Positions 1 through 8,128 of a stretch of DNA of 64,000 bases are shown here, piece by piece. A program made the translations under genes and the position numbers. Numbering within the stretch: position 1 is the stretch's first letter; each line of letters starts with the position of its first letter. Origin of the DNA: Kineothrix sp. IPX-CK (lineage in GTDB: Bacteria; Bacillota; Clostridia; Lachnospirales; Lachnospiraceae); the NCBI RefSeq assembly GCF_039134705.1, contig NZ_CP146256.1, forward strand, positions 2,294,001 through 2,358,000, in the 5' to 3' direction. The notes under the pieces are model-generated. The model was not told where the DNA came from and did not search any database. It saw only the letters and a list, made by a program, of their open reading frames with translations.

Positions 1-98
1 AAATAAATATAATACACTCAAACAATTATATAGAATATTGCTTACTGCGCCTGTCAGAGATTATATAGAGAGAACGCAGTAGATGGAAGGAGGAGAAA

Positions 99-221
99 AT
101 GAAAAAAAGAAATATCATTTGGTTAGGTTTGATATTGGCAGTTTTCTGCTTTATGGCCAAAGCGATTTATTCTATGTTGGATTGGGAAATAAGGCACATA
201 AGTTTTGAAAATTTAAGTTAA
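99..221 (+). CDS. Small single-span membrane peptide (40 aa)
   Basis: A 40-codon reading frame starts at an ATG 5 nt behind a strong ribosome binding site (AAGGAGGAG at 87-95) and ends with TAA. The product has a basic N-terminus (MKKRN) followed by one hydrophobic stretch at about residues 6-27, so it would sit in the membrane with a short external tail. It lies 43 bp upstream of a chemoreceptor gene in the same orientation, so the two could share a transcript. The excellent ribosome binding site supports real translation. I do not recognise a family, and a function with the receptor is only a guess from position. Confidence 0.45.
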   Translation: MKKRNIIWLGLILAVFCFMAKAIYSMLDWEIRHISFENLS

Positions 222-264
222 GTAAGAACAATAATTATTTATTAATATCTGGAGAGGTGGTTTT

Positions 265-1560
265 ATGGCAGAAAGAGTTAAAAATAAGAAGCGGCCCAGG
301 AGGGTCAAAAAAAGTATTAGAAATCAGATCATTGCAACTGCATTGTGTCCATTGCTTGCGATGTCAACATCTGTTTCCGTATTAGCGATGAATGGGTTTA
401 ATGAAATGCTGATTGCTAATATAATTGCTTTTATATTGTTTGTAGGTGTTATTCAGCTGGCATTGGTTACGAGAAATATTGTAGGACCTTTGCGGAAAAT
501 TGAAGAGTATATGCTGCAGTTGTCTGACGGAGATCTTAATATTGAGGTGGACAAGAAGATAAGCAAACGAGAAGATGAAATTGGCGTTATGTTTGAATCG
601 ATGATGGCGCTGAGCCAAAAACTAAATAATTCCATGACGGATATTCAACTGATTTCGGAAAAGCTGATTAGTTCAGAAGCAGTATTGGGAAAGACAGTAG
701 AGGAAACGAATATAGCTACAGAACAGATAGGCTCTGCTATGAAAAGAATTACCGGTGATACCAAAAAGCAAAGTGATAACATGAATAAGGCATCCGTACA
801 TATTGATGAAATAGGCAGCATGATCGACAATATTCTGAGAAGTATACAACACTTGGAAGAAACCTCGGGAGGAATGAAAGAAGATGGAAGGCAATCTGTG
901 AAAAATATGAATGATCTTGATGAATCAAATAAGAGAACGAATTATGCGATTGAACGAATCAGTCAACAGGTTGATCTAACATATGAAGCTGCTGCTCAGA
1001 TTAATTCTGTACTTCAAATGATCGCAGGCATTTCAAAACAGACGGGATTATTGGCGTTAAATGCCAGTATAGAGGCAGCGAGAGCAGGAGAACACGGTGC
1101 AGGATTTTCGGTAGTTGCGGAAGAAATTAGTAAGTTGGCAAGCCAATCCAGCGAATCAACAAAGCAGATTGATGAAATTGTTGGAGATCTTTCGACAGAA
1201 TCGGGGAAAATGCTCGTGATTATGGATGAAGTATTAACTGATGTGGAAAAACAAAAAACAAAGCTTTTAGAAACACAAAAGCACTTTGAAAAAGTAAATG
1301 AAGGAATTGAAGATTCGTTGCAAGAAATATCTGAAATACGGGAACGCACGCAAGTATGCAATGTCGAAAAAGATAAAATCATAGAAAATATTGAAGGCCT
1401 GAGAAATGTGTCGGAAGAAAGTGTTGAATCTACGCTGCATACACAAAAAGCAGTTATTGAATTAAGCAAAAATATTGATGAAGTAGAATCTATGGCTGTA
1501 AAGTTGAGTAATTATGCGGAAAGACTCGATAATCACTTGCAGTATTTTTCGATCAAGTAA
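265..1560 (+). CDS. Methyl-accepting chemotaxis protein, minimal sensor region
   Basis: This 431-aa chemoreceptor would relay a stimulus to CheW/CheA. After a very basic N-terminus (residues 1-19) come two hydrophobic segments at about 21-42 and 48-70, separated by only a few residues, then a HAMP linker (about 71-125) and a long helical signalling domain (about 150-425). The hairpin tip with the conserved core [15 protein letters not shown] sits near residues 262-276. Ordinary receptors have an extracellular ligand domain of 100 or more residues between the two membrane helices; here it is essentially absent, so sensing must be intramembrane, cytoplasmic or through a partner protein. The start ATG follows GGAGAGG. 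No other chemotaxis gene is nearby. The family call is secure; the ligand is unknown. Confidence 0.93.
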   Translation: MAERVKNKKRPRRVKKSIRNQIIATALCPLLAMSTSVSVLAMNGFNEMLIANIIAFILFVGVIQLALVTRNIVGPLRKIEEYMLQLSDGDLNIEVDKKISKREDEIGVMFESMMALSQKLNNSMTDIQLISEKLISSEAVLGKTVEETNIATEQIGSAMKRITGDTKKQSDNMNKASVHIDEIGSMIDNILRSIQHLEETSGGMKEDGRQSVKNMNDLDESNKRTNYAIERISQQVDLTYEAAAQINSVLQMIAGISKQTGLLALNASIEAARAGEHGAGFSVVAEEISKLASQSSESTKQIDEIVGDLSTESGKMLVIMDEVLTDVEKQKTKLLETQKHFEKVNEGIEDSLQEISEIRERTQVCNVEKDKIIENIEGLRNVSEESVESTLHTQKAVIELSKNIDEVESMAVKLSNYAERLDNHLQYFSIK

Positions 1561-1606
1561 ATCTTGATGATGGATATTTACAAATTATATGATAACTATC
1601 AGGGAC

Positions 1607-1645
1607 AGCCGCCTAACTATGTCAGAGCAGGGCGGCTATTCTCTG
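1607..1645 (+). terminator. Hairpin after the chemoreceptor gene
   Basis: AGCCGCC (1607-1613) pairs with GGCGGCT (1631-1637), and the stem extends imperfectly to flanking CAGGGA/TTCTCTG. The loop is 17 nt. The T run that follows is poor (CTGTTTG), so this is a weak intrinsic terminator or another structured 3' end. Confidence 0.4.
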
Positions 1646-1700
1646 TTTGTGCCTCTACTGTTTAATGTAACAATCCAAAAAGCATGCCAACGATAAATAA

Positions 1701-1742
1701 TGGTAATAGTATATTTTATCAAAATATGATATTATATTACCA
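1701..1742. promoter_or_regulatory. Imperfect AT-rich palindrome upstream of the MBL-fold gene
   Basis: TGGTAAT...ATATTTT (from 1701) is mirrored by AAAATAT...ATTACCA (to 1742) around a 3-nt centre. It lies 25-66 bp before the start codon, where a promoter is expected, so it could be an operator. In such AT-rich DNA, chance symmetry is a real alternative. Confidence 0.3.
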
Positions 1743-1766
1743 AATATAAAAGGGGGGAATTTCATA

Positions 1767-2936
1767 ATGAAAAAATTTCTAGTGCTATTGTCGGCACTTT
1801 TAATATCAATATCTTTGTATGGCAGTACATCTGAAGCAAAAACCCAAACAAATAATAAAGTAACTCAAATTGATAAACTGGAAGTCCATTATATTGATGT
1901 TGGGCAAGGGGATGCCACATTAATTAAGTGTGGTGATTCGTCCATGCTCATAGATGCCGGGGGAGATGATAAAGGGACTCTGGTACAGAATTATATTAAG
2001 AAGCAGGGAGTAAAAAGTCTCGATTATTTGATTGTCACACATCCTGATTCAGACCATTGCGGCGGGGCAGATGTTATCATAACCAAATATGACATTGGTA
2101 AGGTCATTATGCCCAATTATGCAAAAGATACAGCCACCTATCGTGATGTAATAAAGGCAATGGATAATAAGCGGTATAAAGTGACTGATCCGGTTGTCGG
2201 TGACACCTATGAGCTGGGTGATTCAGAATTTACGATAATTGCTCCGAATAAAGAAGATTATGGGGATGCAGCCAATAATTATTCTGTTGGTATCTTGCTT
2301 TCCCATGGAGATAAAAAGTTTCTATTTACCGGTGATGCAGAGGAAGAGGCCGAGGGGGATATTCTCGATAATGGAATCGATATATCCGCCGATGTCTATA
2401 AAGCAGGGCATCATGGCAGTAAAACATCTTCCACACAAGATTTTGTAGAAGCCATTGATCCGGAATATGCAGTGATAAGCTGCGGAGAAAATAATGAATA
2501 TGGGAATCCCGATGCAGCAACGCTGAATACCTTAAGAGCTTTAAACGTAAAAGTATTCCGTACGGATGAACAAGGATCATTAATCGCTACTTCCGATGGG
2601 AAAAAGATTACCTGGAATGCAGCCCCTTCCGAAACATGGAAAGCGGGAGAGCCTACGAAAGCGAGTAATATAAAATCAAATAGTAATAAATCCAGTGCAG
2701 CCGCAGTACCAAAGGCTGAAACGAAACAGCAGGAATCCACACCGGCTGTTGAAGAACCAAAGCAGGAAGTGCAGCAGGATACCAATTCACTTACCTATGT
2801 GTTAAACGTAAAAACAATGAAATTTCATTTGCCGAGCTGCAGTTATTTACCAACTACAAATAGGAGCGATTCAACTCTGAGTCGGGATGAGATTATTGGA
2901 CAAGGATATGTTCCTTGTAAAAAGTGTAATCCATGA
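1767..2936 (+). CDS. Secreted ComEC/Rec2-like metallo-beta-lactamase-fold protein with C-terminal Ada-type Cys domain
   Basis: This 389-aa protein has a signal peptide (about 1-24, hydrophobic core LLSALLISISLYG) and a metallo-beta-lactamase-fold domain like the soluble domain of the DNA-uptake protein ComEC. Visible signatures are YIDVGQGDA (about 42-50), the metal-binding HPDSDH (92-97) and AGHHGSK (about 214). A Ser/Gln/Glu-rich linker (about 290-340) leads to a terminal domain with the FHxPxC ... GYxPCKKCxP pattern of the Ada zinc-binding fold, often seen at the end of secreted nucleases and MBL proteins. It lacks the ComEC transmembrane channel, so it probably acts outside the cell, possibly on nucleic acid or phosphodiester substrates. 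The ATG follows AAGGGGGGAA. It is transcribed alone. Confidence 0.85.
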   Translation: MKKFLVLLSALLISISLYGSTSEAKTQTNNKVTQIDKLEVHYIDVGQGDATLIKCGDSSMLIDAGGDDKGTLVQNYIKKQGVKSLDYLIVTHPDSDHCGGADVIITKYDIGKVIMPNYAKDTATYRDVIKAMDNKRYKVTDPVVGDTYELGDSEFTIIAPNKEDYGDAANNYSVGILLSHGDKKFLFTGDAEEEAEGDILDNGIDISADVYKAGHHGSKTSSTQDFVEAIDPEYAVISCGENNEYGNPDAATLNTLRALNVKVFRTDEQGSLIATSDGKKITWNAAPSETWKAGEPTKASNIKSNSNKSSAAAVPKAETKQQESTPAVEEPKQEVQQDTNSLTYVLNVKTMKFHLPSCSYLPTTNRSDSTLSRDEIIGQGYVPCKKCNP

Positions 2937-3123
2937 TAGTTGCATTATAGGAATAATAAATGTTGAAAATAACAAAAATCAAAATATAGAGATTTCGTTT
3001 GATCTATAGGGTGTAGAATTTTAAATTTTATATATGGTCTTATATATACATGCCTTACAGATTTGCTTTTTTCTCAATGCTATGTTATGCTTAAGAAAGT
3101 TAAATATAAAAGAACCGTCTTTG

Positions 3124-3178
3124 AGAAGGGCTTTTGATATTGCGCTGATTTGCGTACTATGAAAAGCCCTTCTTTTTT
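3124..3178 (+). terminator. Strong intrinsic terminator
   Basis: AGAAGGGCTTTT (3124-3135) is perfectly complementary to AAAAGCCCTTCT (3162-3173), giving a 12-bp stem, and a T run follows (to 3178). It lies 188 bp past the MBL-fold gene and just before the broken bL25 gene. Confidence 0.8.
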
Positions 3179-3215
3179 ATAAGACATCAATTTTTCAACA
3201 ATAGGATGAGTTAAG

Positions 3216-3593
3216 ATGAATAATATTTTGACACAAAAGCGCGACGCATTATTTGTGGTGTAGGATTGAAGGAATCGCTCTCCGTCCAGATTGATTAGAG
3301 TACGGCCAGACAACTCCTGCGAACCAAGCACATAGGAAGCAAGGTGAATATCCAGGTAGAAGGAAAAAGTGTCCGGAGTTTTGGAGCAGATGCAGATTCC
3401 TCATGCAGCTGAACCGGAATATCTACTCGATACCGTTACGGTCAATCTTGAGAATATGCCGATTGGGACAATACTTACAATTGGAAATATCCCGGAATTT
3501 CAAAGCGATAAAATCGAACTACAAGCCGATGCAGGTAATATTGTCCTGCGCAACAGTGATAAAAAACGTGTTGATGAGAAAACAGAGCAATAA
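3216..3593 (+). pseudogene. Broken ribosomal protein bL25 / general stress protein Ctc-like gene
   Basis: Three pieces of a bL25-like protein lie in order but in different frames. An ATG at 3216 reads MNNILTQKRDA, like a bL25 N-terminus. From about 3245 a second frame reads GIICGVGLKESLSVQID, then a TAG at 3296, then continues as STARQLL...GSKVNIQVEGK. From about 3369 a third frame gives the C-terminal beta domain (TVTVNLENMPIGTILTIG, ending in TAA at 3591-3593). The segment between the N-terminus and the PGIIYG-type region is missing. So the gene has an internal deletion, a nonsense codon and a frameshift. The identification rests on family patterns recalled from memory. An intact copy presumably exists elsewhere in the genome. 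Confidence 0.6.
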
Positions 3594-3716
3594 TCTTTTA
3601 TTCATCACATTTTTAAAAAGGACTTCCATATCTGGTTTTCAGGTCAGGATTAGAAGTTCTTTTCACACTAGGAAGGAGAGAAAAAGTTTGTATATCCGGA
3701 TGCATTCAGAGAGTAT

Positions 3717-4367
3717 TTGGTTTTGAAGGATAAGAATATGCAGCGGCATATGATAGCACAAATCGATAAAAAAGAAGCTGAAATAAATCGATTGCGTCAG
3801 GCAAAGCAAACAGAACGGGAGAGAAAGCAAAAATTACTCAATTTTTCCATAGCGGCCAATTCACACGCTGTTTTTAACATTATACCGGAACAAGTGGAAC
3901 ATGTCTGTAAGACATATATAGTTTCGACGGGACAATATTTAAGCGGGGCGTCCAAAGGACAGCCAAGAATTGTAGAGAGACTGAAGCCCAATTCAGTATG
4001 CCTGATGACTGAACGCAGGCGTGGGCAGACAGAACAAGAACGGCGAATTATAGGTGCATTCATGGTCGGAGAAGATTTCTTTGGTGAGGATGTATATAAC
4101 GGACTCATTGAAGGACACCCTAGGTATCGAATGATGGTTCCGTCTGAGGCTCCACTATTGTTTTGGGAATATTTAGATCAGGACACCCTGCCAAGATGGG
4201 GAAATACGGCATTTAAGTATTGTTCCGGCACTGTAATGAATCGCATACTGTCCGAAATAACACAGTTGGTTGGAAATACAGAACAGAAGGAAGCAGCACT
4301 TGAGTTTTATCAGTATTTTTGTAAAATGAATTGTCTTTCCCCTCTTATGGAAATCAACATACTATGA
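3717..4367 (+). CDS. Unknown conserved-looking protein; start codon apparently lost
   Basis: The frame is open from 3672 to a TGA at 4365-4367. A good ribosome binding site (AGGAAGGAGAG, about 3670-3680) is followed not by a start codon but by in-frame codons reading KKFVYPDAFREYLVLKDKN. The first possible start is a TTG at 3717 with no ribosome binding site of its own. This suggests an original ATG near 3684 was mutated. The product has a basic, Glu/Lys-rich helical N-terminus (about 1-40) and a globular remainder with no motif I can name. Its neighbours are also decayed, so it may itself be a pseudogene. I do not recognise a function. Confidence 0.5.
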   Translation: MVLKDKNMQRHMIAQIDKKEAEINRLRQAKQTERERKQKLLNFSIAANSHAVFNIIPEQVEHVCKTYIVSTGQYLSGASKGQPRIVERLKPNSVCLMTERRRGQTEQERRIIGAFMVGEDFFGEDVYNGLIEGHPRYRMMVPSEAPLLFWEYLDQDTLPRWGNTAFKYCSGTVMNRILSEITQLVGNTEQKEAALEFYQYFCKMNCLSPLMEINIL

Positions 4368-4403
4368 AGTGGCGGCTGACGTCTCTCTATGGGCAGTTAG
4401 TAT

Positions 4404-4487
4404 ATGTGTGGCAGGTATTATGTGGATGATGAGACGGCAAAAGAGATTGAAAAGATTGTGAAGGCAAGGAAAATCATGTATAATTAA
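4404..4487 (+). pseudogene. SRAP (YedK/HMCES-type) peptidase remnant, 27 codons
   Basis: The frame begins MCGRYYVDDETAKEIEKIV and stops after 27 codons. MCGRYY, with catalytic Cys2, is the signature N-terminus of SOS-response-associated peptidases, which crosslink to abasic sites in single-stranded DNA and are normally about 200-230 aa. Everything after the first helix is missing, so this is a stub. Confidence 0.65.
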
Positions 4488-4499
4488 TCTTAAAGCATC

Positions 4500-4660
4500 G
4501 CTAAACAGAGATTTTTTGAGCATTCATATACGCCCTGTCGCTGCTGAAATCGGACTGTCCTTTGCGACTTTCCCTGCCGCAAATTCGTGTGCCAAGGGTC
4601 AAGTTCCTTTGGAATCCCCACAACAAAACAGATTTTCGGTTTTACATGTGGACATGAGCT
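4500..4660. repeat. Possible dispersed intergenic element
   Basis: No gene is supported here. The minus strand carries a short open frame reading AAGKVAKDSPISAATGRI. From memory, near-identical peptides recur as spurious hypothetical ORFs in many Lachnospiraceae genomes, which suggests a repeated non-coding element rather than a gene. Only one copy is present in this window, so repetition cannot be shown here. Confidence 0.3.
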
Positions 4661-4773
4661 GTCCATTTTTATAATATAAATCCAAATCAGTGTAAAAGAA
4701 GTTAATGAGATATTGAAATAGAGGAAAGTCTGGATTTAATGTGCCTATATAAAACTATTGGAGGAAAAAAATA

Positions 4774-5433
4774 TTGAAAGAGAAAAAAGTTATTTGGGAT
4801 TACTTATGGTATGCTTTATATGCATTTGCCGGTTTAGGAATAGAATTATTACTGATAGTCTTGTTAGAACCAATATTATTTGGCGGGGTGAGTAGCAGTG
4901 ATTATACATCCTTACAACGGATAATTCATTGGATTCTTACAATAATATGTTGGGGCGTTATATCGTTTTCCCTTATTAAATGTTCAAAGAAAAAGTTGGA
5001 TTTTGACGTTATATTGGCAGAAAAACCTACTAGAAATGGTATCATTATAAGTATACTATTGACTATTGCTTGTATTGTGATCAATGCATTTGATTGGGGA
5101 GTCCTAAAAGTGGTTGCGGAATTTCAGAGTAAAGGATTATTGCTATTTTTGTTTCAGTATGTTTATTATTTATTTGAGGTAGTATTGGTGGTTCTAATTC
5201 TTGCGTTTGGTCAAAAATTTGGTGAAGTTTTGACGGGTAAGATAAGATTAATTCCGTGGGGAGGTATTATTTTATGCATTACATGGGGTGCAATACATAT
5301 TCTGTCACAAGGAAGTCTTCATGTTGGGATAGTAGTTATGACATTTTCATTGATTTATGGTGTGATATATTTACTGTTGGATCGTAATTTTAAGTACTCT
5401 TATATACTTATAGCGTTAGCTTTTATGGTGTAG
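4774..5433 (+). CDS. Polytopic membrane protein, possibly CPBP-like
   Basis: This 219-aa protein has about six hydrophobic segments, near residues 12-33, 48-67, 87-107, 122-147, 161-178 and 185-218. The start is a TTG, supported by GGAGGAAAAAA directly upstream. The later helices (FGQKFGE, then WGAIHILSQG) faintly resemble the layout of CPBP/Abi intramembrane proteases, but the usual EExxxR motif is not there, so activity is doubtful. It stops abruptly after the last helix and could be slightly truncated. It heads a co-directional group with the HExxH protein, an amidohydrolase and an acetyltransferase. Confidence 0.6.
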   Translation: MKEKKVIWDYLWYALYAFAGLGIELLLIVLLEPILFGGVSSSDYTSLQRIIHWILTIICWGVISFSLIKCSKKKLDFDVILAEKPTRNGIIISILLTIACIVINAFDWGVLKVVAEFQSKGLLLFLFQYVYYLFEVVLVVLILAFGQKFGEVLTGKIRLIPWGGIILCITWGAIHILSQGSLHVGIVVMTFSLIYGVIYLLLDRNFKYSYILIALAFMV

Positions 5434-5496
5434 TAATTAGATTTACTATCTCAATTGTGTGCTGTATTATAAACATAACAATATGGGAGGAAAAAT

Positions 5497-6468
5497 ATGG
5501 ATATCAAAAAATTCTATTCAAAGTGCTTTCAGGGAAATGTTCTTGAAGCCATTAATTATTTGGAGTCTTTTGAAAACAATAATGAAGATATTCTTGAATT
5601 GAAACAAAAGTATTTACATAGATTTATAACTCAAGATGAAGTTCTCAAAATAGACTCAGAAGACCCTTGGATTGAAGAAGTCTTGAAGTGTTATTATAAA
5701 TACTATATATCTGTATTAACGAATCATGATGTACAAGAGTGCGAAAAACAGCTGATTGTCGGTTTGGCAAAGACTCTTATGATGAATGAGTACAAAGATT
5801 TAGATGAAATTGAAGCAAGATTGGAGAGTATCTTTGGAGAAAAAGGTTATTGCTTTTTAGGCGGCAAAACGTCACCTTATAGAGGCCCTTATATCTGGAA
5901 AACAACAAATAAAGAAGACTTTTTAGTGGAATTACCATGTGGTATCCAAAAGGTAACGGTGTTTTTTATTTCCGAGTTTATAATGTTGAGTTGGTTGCAT
6001 TTTGCAACTTTTGGAAAGCATCACACAGGTGGCTGGGCGAAAGAAGAAGGGATTTATTATGTGAATGCTGACAATAAGAAAATAGACACACATTCTGCTG
6101 ATTTTCAGGTTTGGTTTCTGAAACATGAGGCTCAGCATCTAAGTGATTATGCCAAGTATCCAAATCTGGATGGGTCAGGATTAGAATATCGAGCAAAACT
6201 TGTAGAGCTAATTTACCATCCTGATACTTTTAACAAATTAGAAACTTATATTAATCAATCAAAAAATGATAACTCCCTGGCACATCCATATGCAGCATTC
6301 CTGATTATCAATGGCCTGTCAAATATACTTTTCGGCAAAGAATTTGTCGGAGACTTAGAAAAATGGAACACCTTTGATTCAAGTTCGATTTCTAAGGAAG
6401 CATTGAATTTATTTATGGAAAATGAACGGGTTTTAAGTGGCGAAAACTGTGAAACCAGAGTTGATTAA
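5497..6468 (+). CDS. Unknown protein with HExxH metallopeptidase motif
   Basis: A 323-aa soluble protein starting at an ATG after GGGAGGAAAA. The N-terminal third (about 1-110) is helical and acidic. The central part holds a hydrophobic segment (about 153-170) and then HEAQH at residues 210-214, a match to the zinc-binding HExxH motif. Glu230 or Glu237 (GLEYRAKLVEL) lie at a plausible distance to be the third zinc ligand of a gluzincin-type peptidase. No signal peptide is visible, so it would act in the cytoplasm. I recognise no named family. The motif is short and could occur by chance, but its placement in a helix followed by a Glu-containing helix is typical of active enzymes. Confidence 0.6.
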   Translation: MDIKKFYSKCFQGNVLEAINYLESFENNNEDILELKQKYLHRFITQDEVLKIDSEDPWIEEVLKCYYKYYISVLTNHDVQECEKQLIVGLAKTLMMNEYKDLDEIEARLESIFGEKGYCFLGGKTSPYRGPYIWKTTNKEDFLVELPCGIQKVTVFFISEFIMLSWLHFATFGKHHTGGWAKEEGIYYVNADNKKIDTHSADFQVWFLKHEAQHLSDYAKYPNLDGSGLEYRAKLVELIYHPDTFNKLETYINQSKNDNSLAHPYAAFLIINGLSNILFGKEFVGDLEKWNTFDSSSISKEALNLFMENERVLSGENCETRVD

Positions 6469-6549
6469 TGGACACTTGGACGGTAATATCAGCAGTGAAC
6501 TTGCGATTAGGTTTTGAATCAAATTTATATAATCAAAGGGGTGAGCAAA

Positions 6550-7347
6550 GTGGAAATAATAGATACGCATACTCACATTGGGCAATTTGGGCAATGGAAC
6601 TGTTCGTGTGAAACCTTAATGACCTGTATGAGAAAGTTTGGAGTAAGTCAAGGAATTGTATCAACTATAAGCGGAAATGAATATGATTATGAGCTAAATT
6701 TAGTGAATTCAGATAAAGGCCAAATAAGAATCAATCATGATATGCTGCAAGAGATAAAAAAATATAAAGGAAGACTAAAAGCACTATTTTGGATAAGACC
6801 TCATTCGGAAGTGGCAGATAGACAATTAGAAAACTACTTGGAAGTGAATAGAGAATGGTTTGTTGGCTTAAAAGTTCATCCACGATGTTCGAATTTAAAA
6901 TTTTCACTTGAAAATTACCATACATATTTAGAATTATGTAAGAAACTAGCACTACCATTTTGCATCCATACACAGAATGATGGATTTTCAAATATTGAAT
7001 ATGTCTATAATGTTGCAAAACAATATTCCGATATCAATTTTATTGCAATACATATGGAAATGGGGACAAACCATCAGTGTGCAATGCAATACATAAAAGA
7101 ATGCTCAAACTTATATGGAGATACTACTATGGTAAAAATTGATGATGTAATTAAAGCGATTAGGTGTTGTGGAAGTAAGAAAATTCTTTTTGGCTCTGAT
7201 GCTGTTGTATTTGGTGAAGATAGTTATAGAAGGTATGATGATTTTGAAGAAAAGTTAATAAATACGTTTAGCGGAACAGAGATTGAGGATTTATTTTATA
7301 ATAATGCTAAACGATTTTTTAAATATATAGGAGGAAGTTATGAATAG
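6550..7347 (+). CDS. Amidohydrolase / TIM-barrel metal-dependent hydrolase
   Basis: From the GTG at 6550 the product is 265 aa; AAAGGGG at 6534-6540 is spaced 9 nt from it, better than for the upstream in-frame GTG (6541) or TTG (6514). The N-terminus reads MEIIDTHTHIG, with the HxH metal ligands of the amidohydrolase superfamily. Further ligand-like positions follow in the expected order: VHPR, CIHTQ, AIHMEMG and a late Asp in LFGSDA. Length and pattern fit the amidohydrolase-2 group. The substrate cannot be read from sequence. The last 8 nt overlap the acetyltransferase gene, so the two are translationally coupled. Confidence 0.8.
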   Translation: MEIIDTHTHIGQFGQWNCSCETLMTCMRKFGVSQGIVSTISGNEYDYELNLVNSDKGQIRINHDMLQEIKKYKGRLKALFWIRPHSEVADRQLENYLEVNREWFVGLKVHPRCSNLKFSLENYHTYLELCKKLALPFCIHTQNDGFSNIEYVYNVAKQYSDINFIAIHMEMGTNHQCAMQYIKECSNLYGDTTMVKIDDVIKAIRCCGSKKILFGSDAVVFGEDSYRRYDDFEEKLINTFSGTEIEDLFYNNAKRFFKYIGGSYE

Positions 7348-7969
7348 TAAGAAAGTCTATCCAAGAACGGGCGATAAAGAAACAGTGTATTTAAAATCTA
7401 CTATTACAAAACCCAATATAATTGTTGGGGATTATACTATGTATAATGATTTTGTAAATGATCCAACACAATTTGAAAAAAATAATATTATATACCATTA
7501 TCCAGTTAATAATGATAAGTTAATTATAGGGAAGTATTGTTCTATAGCATGTGGTGCTAAATTTATGTTTACAGCTGGAAACCATAATATGACCTCACTT
7601 TCAACTTATCCATTTCCAATATTTTATGAGGATTGGGGATTAAATAGTAGTAATATAATAGATGCATGGAACAATAATGGTGATATCTTAATAGGAAATG
7701 ATGTTTGGATTGGTTATGAAGCAGTAATCATGCAAGGAATTCATATAGGGGATGGGGCAATAATAGGAACAAGATCGGTTGTAACAAAGGATGTTCCACC
7801 ATATACAATTGTAGGCGGAACACCAGCAAAACAAATTAGAAAACGCTTTTCCGAAGAAGTAATAGCAAAATTAATCAAACTGCAATGGTGGAATTGGGAT
7901 GATGATATCGTCCAAAAAAATTTAACCAATATTATGAAGGGAAATGTTAATTTGTTAGGAGGATTATAA
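7340..7969 (+). CDS. Xenobiotic O-acetyltransferase, Vat/CatB type (left-handed beta helix)
   Basis: This 209-aa protein has the layout of Vat (streptogramin A) and CatB-type acetyltransferases: a Tyr-rich entry, YHYPV, the loop with the probable catalytic His in AGNHNM, STYPFPIF, then hexapeptide coils (ILIGNDVWIGYEAVIMQGI, DGAIIGTRSVVT) and the closing VGGTPAKQIRKRF and WWNWDD. Such trimeric enzymes acetylate a hydroxyl group using acetyl-CoA. Many family members in gut Clostridia are not proven resistance enzymes, so the drug substrate is not assignable. The ATG follows AGGAGGAAGTT inside the end of the amidohydrolase gene. Confidence 0.88.
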   Translation: MNSKKVYPRTGDKETVYLKSTITKPNIIVGDYTMYNDFVNDPTQFEKNNIIYHYPVNNDKLIIGKYCSIACGAKFMFTAGNHNMTSLSTYPFPIFYEDWGLNSSNIIDAWNNNGDILIGNDVWIGYEAVIMQGIHIGDGAIIGTRSVVTKDVPPYTIVGGTPAKQIRKRFSEEVIAKLIKLQWWNWDDDIVQKNLTNIMKGNVNLLGGL

Positions 7970-8128
7970 TCATAATTTGAATTACATTAGTTCTTTTATA
8001 AGTTAGATTTCAGAAGAGTTCTTCTCTTTTAGATGCTTTTTTTGAGATTATAGATTTTTACAGTTTATGTTTATGAAGCGAAGGAAGATAGAAGTATAAG
8101 AACTTTAATTAGAAAGGGATCCTCACTT

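Noticed and set aside
1014..1469. Long minus-strand open frame (151 codons) inside the chemoreceptor gene
   Set aside because: It lies fully opposite a well-recognised gene, has no ribosome binding site and its composition is the mirror of the coiled-coil codons.
4774..5433. Active CPBP intramembrane protease or bacteriocin immunity protein
   Set aside because: The EExxxR glutamates and the second conserved His motif cannot be found, so only a distant likeness is stated.
7340..7969. Specific streptogramin or chloramphenicol resistance
   Set aside because: The fold is clear but substrate specificity cannot be read; many relatives are not resistance enzymes.
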